Positions 43,801 through 50,663 of a stretch of 64,000 bases of DNA are shown one piece after another. How positions within the stretch are numbered: the first letter of the stretch is position 1; every line of letters begins with the position of its first letter. Below the pieces are notes generated by a model. It did not search any database, had not been told where the DNA came from, and saw only the letters and a list, made by a program, of their open reading frames with translations. The DNA is taken from assembly GCF_029433095.1 (NCBI RefSeq), contig NZ_JARNTX010000001.1:1550001-1614000 (forward strand), written 5' to 3'. The position numbers and the translations under genes were made by a program. Source of the stretch: Hymenobacter sp. YC55. GTDB lineage: Bacteria > Bacteroidota > Bacteroidia > Cytophagales > Hymenobacteraceae.

Positions 43801-45889
43801 TGACGGCATTCGGGTAGGCAATTCTTACCGAGTAGTGCGGACCGGACTTATTTGCTTGGAGCCTAAAGCGGCCTTCACGGCCACCACGGTTTGTGTGGGT
43901 GCAGCTACCGCTTTCACCAATACTTCCGAAGAACTAGAAAGCAATGCAACCTATTCATGGGACGTGAACAGCGACGGCACGGTTGATTACACTACCAAGA
44001 ATATTGCGCATACGTATGCTGCCGCTGGCACTTACACCGCCAAGCTAACGATCAAGCAAGGCACCTGCTCCAATACGTACACGCAGCAAGTGACGGTACG
44101 GGCATTGCCAACTGTGGCGCTGAGCGGCACTACAACCATTTGCGCGGGCACCAGCACGAAGCTGGCTCTGCGCCTAACCGGCATTGCTCCCTGGATTGTG
44201 AAGTACTCCACGGATGGCGGTACAACCTCAACTGCGCTGACAATTAATGCCGCTGACGTATCAAGTGCCGGTGATTATTTGCTGGCGGTGAGCCCAACGG
44301 CTACCACTACCTACACGCTGGTAGCGGTTTCGGATGGCAACTGCGACGGACTGGCTCCGAAAGGCTCGGCTACCGTAACTGTGAATACCGTACCGGTGCT
44401 CACCCTGCCTACCATTCCAGCTACCAACGCCACGGCAGGTTTGCGCGGTGCTTCGGTTGCTTTCGTGGCTACCGCTACTGGCAGTACGCCAGCTCCAGCC
44501 ATCACGTACTCGATTGTGAAAAATGGCGTTGCAACGCCTATCACGTCGCCCTATATTTTCCCCTTGGGTACAACTACGGTTACAACCACGGCTACCAACG
44601 ACTGCGGTACCACCTCGGCTACTTTCCCAGTGACGGTGCAAAGCCCAACGACCATCAGCGTACTGCACCAGAATGCCGATGGGGTAGTGGCAAACAACGT
44701 CATCAAGCCTAATCTGCAACTGGTAAACAACAGCACCCAGGCTATTCCTTATTCGGAGCTGCGCGTGCGCTACTGGCTGACGGCCGAGGACTTCGCCACG
44801 ATGGTAGCCACAATTGACTATGCCCAAGTGGGCACCGGCGCAGTGAAGGCGCAGTACGTACCCCTTACTGAGCCAGCAAAGGGTGCTGCGGGTTACGTGG
44901 AATATTCGTTCACTAGCGCGGCTGGCACGCTGCCGGCCGGTGGAAATTCCGGTGCTATTCAGTCGCGCATCAACAAGCAGACGCAAACCAACTTCAACGA
45001 GGCCGACGACTATTCTTACGCTGCCACTAGCACGTATCTGAAGAATGAGCGCATCACGGTGTACCGTAACGGGGAGTTGTTAGGCGGAGTAGAACCAGCG
45101 TTGGAGCCATCTGTAACGAAGCTGGTGGCTTTGTCGCAGAACCGGGAGAAGAAAGCTACTTCCAACACCATCAGTACCTACTTACAACTGCGCAACGAAG
45201 GCAACACCTCCATTGCATACAAGGACCTGACGGTGCGGTACTGGTTTAGCCCAGAAGGCACGCAGCAACTCAAGTCGTATCTGGACTACGCAGACTTCGG
45301 AGCCAACAATGTGCAGATAACCTTCGGCCAGGCTGGCACCGAAACGTACGCCGAACTGCATTTTGCCGCCGCGCTTGGCAGCTTCTCGCCGCTCAGCAGC
45401 ACCGGCAACATTCAATACCGCTTAGGCAAAGCCGACTGGTCTGATTTCAATCAAGCCAACGACTTCTCGTACCAGGTAGCTGCGGGAGCATTAGCCGAAA
45501 ACATGCACATTACGGCGTACGTGCAAGGCCAGCTGGTATACGGTCAGGAGCCTACGGGTGCCACTCAGACCAGCGCTCGGGGACAAAATGCTACGGCATT
45601 AGCCATGAAGCCGACTTCGGGCGCCGCGGCCAGAAGCGTGGTGAGCAGCTACCCTAACCCATTCACGGGGCGTACCACCATCACCTTCACTGCCGCGCAA
45701 GCCCAGAACTACCAGCTGGATATTTACGATATGCAAGGCCGCTTAGTCCAGCATTTGCAAACTGGCAAAGCCCTGGCCGGGCAAGCAGTACAGGTGGAGT
45801 GGCAGGCAGGCAATGCTCCGGCAGGCGTGTATATGGCCCGCCTCACCACCGGCAACACGGTACAACAACTCAAGTTGGTGGTTCAGTAA
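40850..45889 (+). CDS. Large multidomain T9SS-secreted protein with tandem CBM3-like modules
   Basis: A 1679-residue surface or released protein. It has an N-terminal signal sequence (residues ~12-31, LGYLPAFLVCLFFFTTQLSW). Successive beta domains follow: residues 35-225 (an adhesin-like sandwich), Ig-like/choice-of-anchor repeats (~300-550), a fibronectin-III-like segment (GGLVPGTTYYVRAYATNTAG near 620), a laminin-G-like sandwich (~780-1000) and a PKD domain near 1005-1085 (TYSWDVNSDGTVDYTTKNIA). Two tandem CBM3-like modules span ~1265-1415 and ~1422-1575, each with LRVRYWLT or LTVRYWFS and an N-D-x-S-Y block. The C-terminal ~78 residues are a T9SS type A sorting domain (SYPNPFTGRTTITF ... 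QQLKLVVQ). No catalytic domain is recognised; adhesion to polysaccharide is inferred. Confidence 0.88.
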   Translation: MTQFYKAARKLGYLPAFLVCLFFFTTQLSWGQTVPYPLAGGTYTENFNDIANWGDNFVGGSGANRFGVASPQVPSTLPSSNKVFVTGTAGGVQKVGSTAIALLAVGSDNATATAFDLYLDFSDVAAGTISLDWAQITNSTGNRQSTFKLQTNTGSGGLFVDLPQTTVVITNGEASSGKLTNIALPAAFNNNPAAKIRFYITPTASSNSPSGSRPKISVDNVQITSSATGGVPVAAISTSAVTSSSFCVTSAEGSSPFNVAYTTTGTITGTFKAQLSNASGSFTTGTTIIGEGTNSPIAATIPSSTASGTGYRVRVINESAAINGTDNGANLTVNLGSATNSVTVTPTAAQNITLTGSGTALSATAATGSTFTWQYGTSATGPFTTTLASATGATYQPKGADFGAAGTYYVIANASATTPCGPVTGKSESVAITVSAPQPEVTTSVAAVPAFGGTAVGAASAAKSFTVSGTGLTSALVVTPPAGFEIRTGTQPFACCAIQLQPNNGTVNTTTIEVRFAPTAAQTYQAAIPVTSTGFPDKAIAVSGASTAPVYPATVSTAALTNVASTSVTTGGTIEPDGGSPVTARGVVWAKTPNPVLGTLKTADGAGTGTFASTIGGLVPGTTYYVRAYATNTAGTTYGEEFTLTTVEVLLATEPTQSAALAASQVTSNSIRLALNGGNGAKHLVVARIGGAVDATPVDATTYADSTVFSKGAVLGTGNYVVYAGTSDTVLVSGLRPSTAYSFAVFEYNDNNMPYAENYLTTVPGKLSKTTLALPAALLLEENFNYTADADLTSTNNWTAHSSGGTSPIKVTTNDLKYDSYGASNIGNAVALKTSGEDLNRKFSPVYARTPVYASLLVNVTSASETGDYFFHLGTATTNSSFYKGRVYVRSGAAGKIQFGLSNNTNPGPKYSTIDYDLKTTYLLVIKYGFDETGNTAQLFVNPALNAEPATAEIEATETGSSPSDIGSVALRQGASANAAELTVDGIRVGNSYRVVRTGLICLEPKAAFTATTVCVGAATAFTNTSEELESNATYSWDVNSDGTVDYTTKNIAHTYAAAGTYTAKLTIKQGTCSNTYTQQVTVRALPTVALSGTTTICAGTSTKLALRLTGIAPWIVKYSTDGGTTSTALTINAADVSSAGDYLLAVSPTATTTYTLVAVSDGNCDGLAPKGSATVTVNTVPVLTLPTIPATNATAGLRGASVAFVATATGSTPAPAITYSIVKNGVATPITSPYIFPLGTTTVTTTATNDCGTTSATFPVTVQSPTTISVLHQNADGVVANNVIKPNLQLVNNSTQAIPYSELRVRYWLTAEDFATMVATIDYAQVGTGAVKAQYVPLTEPAKGAAGYVEYSFTSAAGTLPAGGNSGAIQSRINKQTQTNFNEADDYSYAATSTYLKNERITVYRNGELLGGVEPALEPSVTKLVALSQNREKKATSNTISTYLQLRNEGNTSIAYKDLTVRYWFSPEGTQQLKSYLDYADFGANNVQITFGQAGTETYAELHFAAALGSFSPLSSTGNIQYRLGKADWSDFNQANDFSYQVAAGALAENMHITAYVQGQLVYGQEPTGATQTSARGQNATALAMKPTSGAAARSVVSSYPNPFTGRTTITFTAAQAQNYQLDIYDMQGRLVQHLQTGKALAGQAVQVEWQAGNAPAGVYMARLTTGNTVQQLKLVVQ

Positions 45890-45907
45890 CCCCAACTCAA
45901 GCATCAC

Positions 45908-45941
45908 AAAAAAGCCGGCCCCAAACAGGGCCGGCTTTTTT
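45908..45941. terminator. Bidirectional terminator
   Basis: AAAAAAGCCGGCCC (45908-45921) pairs with GGGCCGGCTTTTTT (45928-45941). It lies between convergent genes ending at 45889 and 45992. Confidence 0.95.
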
Positions 45942-45991
45942 GTTTGCTGTCAGAGAAGACTCTTACTCGTGGCGAGGAAAGCAAGGAAGTG

Positions 45992-47320
45992 CTACAGCCC
46001 GTGCGCCTCGCGCATCGACTCGCGGCAGGCGGTCAGGTACACTTCTACCAAGTCATCGGTGATGGCCGTGCTGACGAATAGGGCCTCATACTGAGCCGGA
46101 GCCAGGTAGATGCCCCGTTGCAGCATGGCGCGGAAGTAGCGGCCAAATGCCTCAGTGTCGGAGTGTTTGGCGTCGGCAAGGTTGTTAACGGGCTTGTCGG
46201 TGAAGAACACGCTGAACATCGAGCCTACTTGGTTCACTGTATAATTCAAGCCAAGATCGGCGGCAATCTGGCGGGTACCATCGGCGAGACGGGTGGTAAC
46301 GCGGTTTAGCTCGTCGTAGAGTTCGGGGTGTTGCTGCAAGTACGTAAGCTGGGCAATGCCGGCGGCGGTAGCAATGGGGTTGCCGGAGAGCGTACCCGCC
46401 TGGTACACCTTGCCTGCGGGAGCCACATTGTCCATGATGTCTTGGCGGCCACCGTAAGCTCCCACGGGCATGCCGCCCCCAATGATTTTGCCGAGCGTGG
46501 TCATGTCGGGCGTGATGCCGTAGAGCTCTTGCGCGCCACCTGGAGCGAGGCGGAAGCCTGTCATTACCTCATCGAAGATAAACACAATGCCGTGCTGCGT
46601 GCATAAGTCGCGCAGGCCCTGCAAGTACCCTTCCTGCGGCGCTACCAAGCCCATGTTGCCTACTACCGGCTCCAGAATCAACGCCGCTACTTGCCCTTCG
46701 TTGGCTACAATGATTTGCTCGACGGCTTCTAAGTCGTTGTAAGGCACCGTAAGAGTATCCTGCGCTACTCCTTCTGTCACGCCGGGCGAATCGGGGGTGC
46801 CGAGGGTGAGAGCGCCGGAGCCAGCCGCAATCAGAAACGAGTCGCCGTGGCCGTGGTAGCAGCCCTCGAACTTGATGATCTTGTTGCGGCCCGTGTAGCC
46901 CCGCGCCACCCGAATAGCCGACATAGTAGCCTCTGTGCCCGAATTTACCAGCCGCACCTTCTCGATGCTGGGCACCATTTGCTTGATAAGCTCGGCCATT
47001 TCCACCTCGCGGCGCGTGGGAGCCCCAAACGAAAGCGAAGCCGGAATGGCCGCCTGCACGGCGTCCAGCACCACGTCGGGCGCGTGCCCCAAAATCATGG
47101 GCCCCCAGGAATTGATGAAATCCAGGTACTTATTGCCATCGACATCCGTCAGCCAAGCTCCTTTGGCCGACTGCATGAACACGGGGTGGCCACCCACCGC
47201 GCGGAAGGCCCGCACCGGCGAGTTGACCCCGCCAGGAATGTGGTTTTTGGCGCGCTCGAATAGGTCGGCACTAGTTTGCAGAGCCAGTTCGGGGGTGGTT
47301 GTAGGCGAGGAAAGTTGCAT
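45992..47320 (-). CDS. hemL: Glutamate-1-semialdehyde 2,1-aminomutase
   Basis: A 442-residue PLP enzyme converting glutamate-1-semialdehyde to 5-aminolevulinate in tetrapyrrole synthesis by the C5 route. ATG 47320 (MQLSSPTTTPELALQTSADL) is used; the frame from 47392 crosses an intergenic repeat. Landmarks: HIPGGVNSPVRAF, KGAWLTDVDGNKYLDFINSW, VNSGTEATMSAIRVARGYTG, IFDEVMTGFRLAPGGAQELY and the PLP Lys278 in TLGKIIGGGMPVGAYGG. The presence of haem synthesis through C5 fits Bacteroidota. Monocistronic; upstream lies a dispersed inverted repeat. Confidence 0.97.
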   Translation of the reverse strand: MQLSSPTTTPELALQTSADLFERAKNHIPGGVNSPVRAFRAVGGHPVFMQSAKGAWLTDVDGNKYLDFINSWGPMILGHAPDVVLDAVQAAIPASLSFGAPTRREVEMAELIKQMVPSIEKVRLVNSGTEATMSAIRVARGYTGRNKIIKFEGCYHGHGDSFLIAAGSGALTLGTPDSPGVTEGVAQDTLTVPYNDLEAVEQIIVANEGQVAALILEPVVGNMGLVAPQEGYLQGLRDLCTQHGIVFIFDEVMTGFRLAPGGAQELYGITPDMTTLGKIIGGGMPVGAYGGRQDIMDNVAPAGKVYQAGTLSGNPIATAAGIAQLTYLQQHPELYDELNRVTTRLADGTRQIAADLGLNYTVNQVGSMFSVFFTDKPVNNLADAKHSDTEAFGRYFRAMLQRGIYLAPAQYEALFVSTAITDDLVEVYLTACRESMREAHGL

Positions 47321-47332
47321 AGCAGAAAAGTA

Positions 47333-47415
47333 GCGCGAAGCTCCAGCTTCACGTATCGTTAGACGAGTAACGTGACGATAAATACAAACCAAGACGCGAA
47401 ACTGGAGCTTCGCGT
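47333..47415. repeat. Dispersed inverted repeat (AGCTCCAGCT family) upstream of hemL
   Basis: GCGCGAAGCTCCAGCTTC (47333-47350) faces GCGAAACTGGAGCTTCGCG (47395-47413), with a partly complementary centre (ATCGTTA..CGATAAAT). The same core as at 27995-28097. It fills the gap between hemL and the gene ending at 47431. Confidence 0.75.
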
Positions 47416-47430
47416 CCCCAGTAGTACAAC

Positions 47431-49416
47431 CTATCGGATGCCCACTGGGTTCAGTACTTCCAGCTCCAAACGCTCTAATTTGGTGAGCGGCACATACTGG
47501 TTGTCGTGGGCTCCGCCGGGGTAGCCAATGCCTTGGAATACGGCTCCGGATACCGGTCCCGCGTTGGTGAGTTGCTGCTGAAACGCTGCCCCGTTGAGGT
47601 GGAGCTGCGAGCCAAAGTAGTACAGCAGCTCGAAGCCCGTAAAGGCAAACACCGAGGGCGGCAGGTTCTGGCGCTGGGTGTACAATTGCCGAAAGCGCTG
47701 CACCCCAAAGCTAGCAGGATCAAGATACTTCGGATGCACAAAGTACACGTCGCGCGCGTCGAGCTGGCCTAGGCCGATGCGGTTGTTGTCGAGCCAGGAT
47801 GCATAGGTGAGTAGGGGAGGGCGGGCATCTTGCGTCTTTAAAGCCCCTAAGGTGTAAGGCCCGATCTTTTTAGCGTCGGATGCTACCACCAAGTGCCCCA
47901 CATTTTTCAAGTCGAGGCCAGCAAAGCCGGCATTCAACGACTCTTCAACGTTGGAATTAACGCGGCGCAACTCCACTACGCGGCCGCCCAATGCCTCGTA
48001 CGCCTGCTTGTACGCCAATCCGAAAGCTGCTTCATCCCGGGTGTCCTCGTACAGCACAACGGCCGTGCGGGCTCCGCCTAAGCGGTTGTAAGCAAACTGC
48101 GCTGCTTGCCGGGCCTGCGTAGCCGTGCTCGGCTCGAAAAGGTAGTGCCACGAGTTGTCGAGCACCAAGTCACCGTCCTGGGAAAGCGGGTTCACACAAA
48201 CAATCTGCTTTTGCTGAGCATAGCGCGCCAAAATCTTGCTGCCCGACTTATATATAGGTCCAATAATCAAGTCCATGCTTGCCAACTCAGGCAAAGCCAG
48301 CACTTGTTTGAGTTGCAGTGTATCCGCACCCGTGTCGTAGGCGAACAGCTGCACCGGGTGGCCTTCGCGCTGCAGAGAGTCCTGCGCGAGGCGCAAGCCA
48401 GCATAAAGGTCCGTCACGAATTGGTTTTTGCGGCGCGTTTCCCAGCTCGGGTCGTTGAACTGGAAAGGTAAGAGCACACCAATATTGTACATGCTCTTCT
48501 TGAGGGCAGCTGGGCGCGGGGTATAGCGGCTGCGGTCCAGCGCAAACTTCGTAATCAGTTGGTCGAGCTGGCCTTTGTCGGCATCGGTGTACCAGCCCCC
48601 GTTGGCAAGCTTGCTGGCGTAGGCACGGCCCACAGTTGCTTCCTGCGGATAGGCTTTCAGCAGGTTCTGGAAAGTGGGTTTGTCTTTCACGCGGGGCAAA
48701 TACATGGCCTTCATGTTCTCGCGCTCCTGCACTAGCTTGTCGGCGGGTATCTGCGCCAGCACCTTCAGCGCATTATCGAAGTCGTTTTGCTCGAACGATA
48801 CTTGGCCTTGCAAAAACAATGCTTCGGGCATACTAGGCCACTGCGCGTATTCATTGCGCAGCAGATTGAGCATCTGTTCGGCCTCGGCCCATTTTTTCGC
48901 CCGGCTAGCAGCCACGGCGTACAGGTAAGCGGCTTCAGGAGCTTGCTTGAACTGAGTACCAGGAGCGGCAGCCGGCTCCAACTCCGTCATGGCCAAGTCG
49001 TAGCGGGCCTGGCCAATGAGCGTTTTGCCGTTTTTGTAGCGCGTGTTTGGGTCCGAAGAGCCTAAGTTGGCTGGCAAGGGCGGACCAGTGGGCTTGGGCG
49101 CCGCAACAGCTGCTTTAGGCGCGTTGCCCTCAGTGGCTGGTTTAGTTGTAGCGGATGCGGCGGGTTTACTACCTGGGGTAGTACCCGTAGCCGCCGGTTT
49201 GCTGGCAGGGGGTGTGGTAGTTTTACCAGCGGTCGGCGTGGCAGACTTGGTGGCTGGAACAACTGGTTTGCTGGTGGCAGGGGTAGTGGGCTTGCTTGTC
49301 GTAGCTGGCGGGCGAGTCGCCGCGGGCTTGGGGGTCGTTTGTTGGGCTTGATTAGGCAGGGCTAGTGCTAAGCAGCTACCCAACGCAGCAAGTCGCACAA
49401 AAGAAAAAAACGGCAT
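47431..49416 (-). CDS. Exported TPR plus type 1 periplasmic-binding protein (LpoA-like layout)
   Basis: A 661-residue exported protein. ATG 49416 (MPFFSFVRLAALGSCLALAL) gives a signal peptide; the ATG at 49455 adds 13 residues. Residues ~25-115 are a low-complexity Pro/Ala/Thr/Lys linker (PATTSKPTTPATSKP type repeats), as in cell-wall-associated spacers. Residues ~125-270 are TPR-like helices (GKTLIGQARYDLAMTELEPA, QVSFEQNDFDNALKVLAQIP). Residues ~310-660 form a type 1 periplasmic-binding fold (YNIGVLLPFQF, MDLIIGPIYKSGSKILARYA, GARTAVVLYEDT). TPR plus this fold is the layout of LpoA-like activators of peptidoglycan synthases and of ABC substrate-binding relatives; which applies is open. The -7 element TAcaTTTG lies at 49481-49488. 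Confidence 0.78.
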   Translation of the reverse strand: MPFFSFVRLAALGSCLALALPNQAQQTTPKPAATRPPATTSKPTTPATSKPVVPATKSATPTAGKTTTPPASKPAATGTTPGSKPAASATTKPATEGNAPKAAVAAPKPTGPPLPANLGSSDPNTRYKNGKTLIGQARYDLAMTELEPAAAPGTQFKQAPEAAYLYAVAASRAKKWAEAEQMLNLLRNEYAQWPSMPEALFLQGQVSFEQNDFDNALKVLAQIPADKLVQERENMKAMYLPRVKDKPTFQNLLKAYPQEATVGRAYASKLANGGWYTDADKGQLDQLITKFALDRSRYTPRPAALKKSMYNIGVLLPFQFNDPSWETRRKNQFVTDLYAGLRLAQDSLQREGHPVQLFAYDTGADTLQLKQVLALPELASMDLIIGPIYKSGSKILARYAQQKQIVCVNPLSQDGDLVLDNSWHYLFEPSTATQARQAAQFAYNRLGGARTAVVLYEDTRDEAAFGLAYKQAYEALGGRVVELRRVNSNVEESLNAGFAGLDLKNVGHLVVASDAKKIGPYTLGALKTQDARPPLLTYASWLDNNRIGLGQLDARDVYFVHPKYLDPASFGVQRFRQLYTQRQNLPPSVFAFTGFELLYYFGSQLHLNGAAFQQQLTNAGPVSGAVFQGIGYPGGAHDNQYVPLTKLERLELEVLNPVGIR

Positions 49417-49480
49417 AAGCCAGGAAACCGGAAAGTGAGGCGTAATAAGAGCCAAGCTGCAACACCGCAGCTTGATTGCT

Positions 49481-49515
49481 CAAATGTACGAAGGATGGAT
49501 GGGGAGGTATACAAA
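49481..49515 (-). promoter_or_regulatory. Promoter of the 47431-49416 gene
   Basis: On the minus strand TAcaTTTG (49481-49488) is a perfect -7 box and TTTG (49512-49515) a perfect -33 box, 23 bases apart, 65 bases before the ATG. Confidence 0.55.
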
Positions 49516-49522
49516 CAGAAGA

Positions 49523-49567
49523 GCAGCTACACCAGATGATAGCTTTACTATCACCTGGTGTAGCTGC
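49523..49567. promoter_or_regulatory. Hairpin containing TGATAG-N5-CTATCA
   Basis: Thirteen bases (49523-49535, GCAGCTACACCAG) pair with 49555-49567, and inside them TGATAG (49537-49542) pairs with CTATCA (49548-49553) around CTTTA. No T-run follows on the plus strand and only a mixed tract on the minus. Function may be terminator or operator; the inner palindrome repeats the design of the site at 49791-49807. Confidence 0.55.
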
Positions 49568-49788
49568 TTGGTTATGTAGCTAGCAAAAAATCTACGTAGC
49601 AAATTACACTCTACGCCGACTTCACTTCGAAGTAGCATTGGTTAGCAACAGCTGAATTTAATGTCGAATTAAGCTCCATTTAACGGTTTTTTAAGTCTAG
49701 GCTTTCCTTCGCGAAATACCTTTGCATTCAAATAATAACCAGTCAACACACCTTCTCACTTGTCCTCCCAAACGATTTTACAGCTCGG

Positions 49789-49809
49789 TATGATAGTAAC
49801 ACTATCATA
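49789..49809. promoter_or_regulatory. Candidate TetR operator
   Basis: TATGATAGT (49789-49797) and ACTATCATA (49801-49809) form a perfect inverted repeat with spacer AAC, 27 bases before the tetR ATG and just upstream of TAcTTTG (49821). Position and symmetry fit autoregulation by the adjacent TetR-family protein. Confidence 0.65.
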
Positions 49810-49836
49810 AACGATACTGCTACTTTGCTCTGCCTC

Positions 49837-50529
49837 ATGGAAACGCATCCATTTGCAAACACTCATCTGCGGATCGAGTTGAACGAGCGGTTGTATTTGC
49901 GCGACCCGCAACAAACAGATTTAGGGCGCCGGCTGATGGCCGAAAGCATAAAGCTGATTGATGAAATTGGCTTCGAGCAGTTCACCTTCAAACGATTAGC
50001 TATACGCATTGAATCAACGGAGGCGTCGCTCTACCGCTACTTCGAGAACAAACACCGGCTGCTGGTCTATTTGGTGTCGTGGTATTGGGCGTGGCTAAGC
50101 TACCAAATCCGATTCCACACCCACAACGTGCCAAATCCGGCCGAGCGGCTACGGCTGATGCTGCGCATTCTCACGCGTGGCCACCAGTGCGACGCAGCTA
50201 CCATGCAAGTTGATGGAGCGGCACTGTACCGCATTGTAGTGAACGAGGCCTCAAAAGCTTACCTCACCAAGGATGTCGACCAAGACAACCAAGCGGGTTT
50301 GTTTCGGGAATATAAGCGGCTGGCAGCAGGTATAGCGGCCGTCGTGAGCGAAATCAACCCCACGTACCCGTATCCACACATGCTGGTAAGCACGCTGCTA
50401 GAAGCCACGCGCAAGCAGCTGTTTTTTGCGCAGCATCTGCCGTCTCTCACTAACTCGGCCGAGCAAAAAACTGCCGAGGAAACGGTCTATGCTTTTCTTG
50501 AGAATCTGGTTTTCAAAGCCTTGACTTAA
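49837..50529 (+). CDS. TetR/AcrR-family transcriptional regulator
   Basis: A 230-residue regulator. ATG 49837 (METHPFANTHLRIELNERLY) is preferred to the TTG at 49825. The HTH lies at about residues 25-70: LGRRLMAESIKLIDEIGFEQ, FTFKRLAIRIESTEASLYRY, FENKHRLLVYLVSWYW, the classic TetR tri-helix. The remainder is a helical ligand-binding domain with no recognisable pocket signature. It is encoded 134 bases before a three-gene ABC-HlyD-TolC export operon, same strand, and is its likely repressor, also of itself through the palindrome at 49789-49809. Confidence 0.88.
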   Translation: METHPFANTHLRIELNERLYLRDPQQTDLGRRLMAESIKLIDEIGFEQFTFKRLAIRIESTEASLYRYFENKHRLLVYLVSWYWAWLSYQIRFHTHNVPNPAERLRLMLRILTRGHQCDAATMQVDGAALYRIVVNEASKAYLTKDVDQDNQAGLFREYKRLAAGIAAVVSEINPTYPYPHMLVSTLLEATRKQLFFAQHLPSLTNSAEQKTAEETVYAFLENLVFKALT

Positions 50530-50663
50530 TCAACCAACTGCCAACCGTACTCGCCGGGGCTGACGATAAGCTACCGTGCTCTTTGCCCTCATTCGGAACA
50601 CACCGAAACTACCCCTGACTGCTCACCAACGAGCGTCTACAAACCAGAAACTTTACTTTAGAA

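Larger units (their letters stand above)
49516..49836. other. Divergent control region between the LpoA-like gene and tetR
   Basis: About 320 bases. It holds the hairpin and palindrome at 49523-49567, an AT-rich middle without visible signals, the TetR-type palindrome at 49789-49809, and TAcTTTG at 49821-49827, a one-base-short -7 box preceding tetR. No small gene is evident. Confidence 0.55.

Noticed and set aside
44261..44986. 241-codon minus-strand frame inside the T9SS protein gene
   Set aside because: Antisense shadow of Thr/Ala-rich repeats; no motif or start context.
49043..49351. Val/Gly/Ala-rich 102-codon plus-strand frame
   Set aside because: Mirror of the Pro/Thr/Ala low-complexity linker of the gene on the minus strand.
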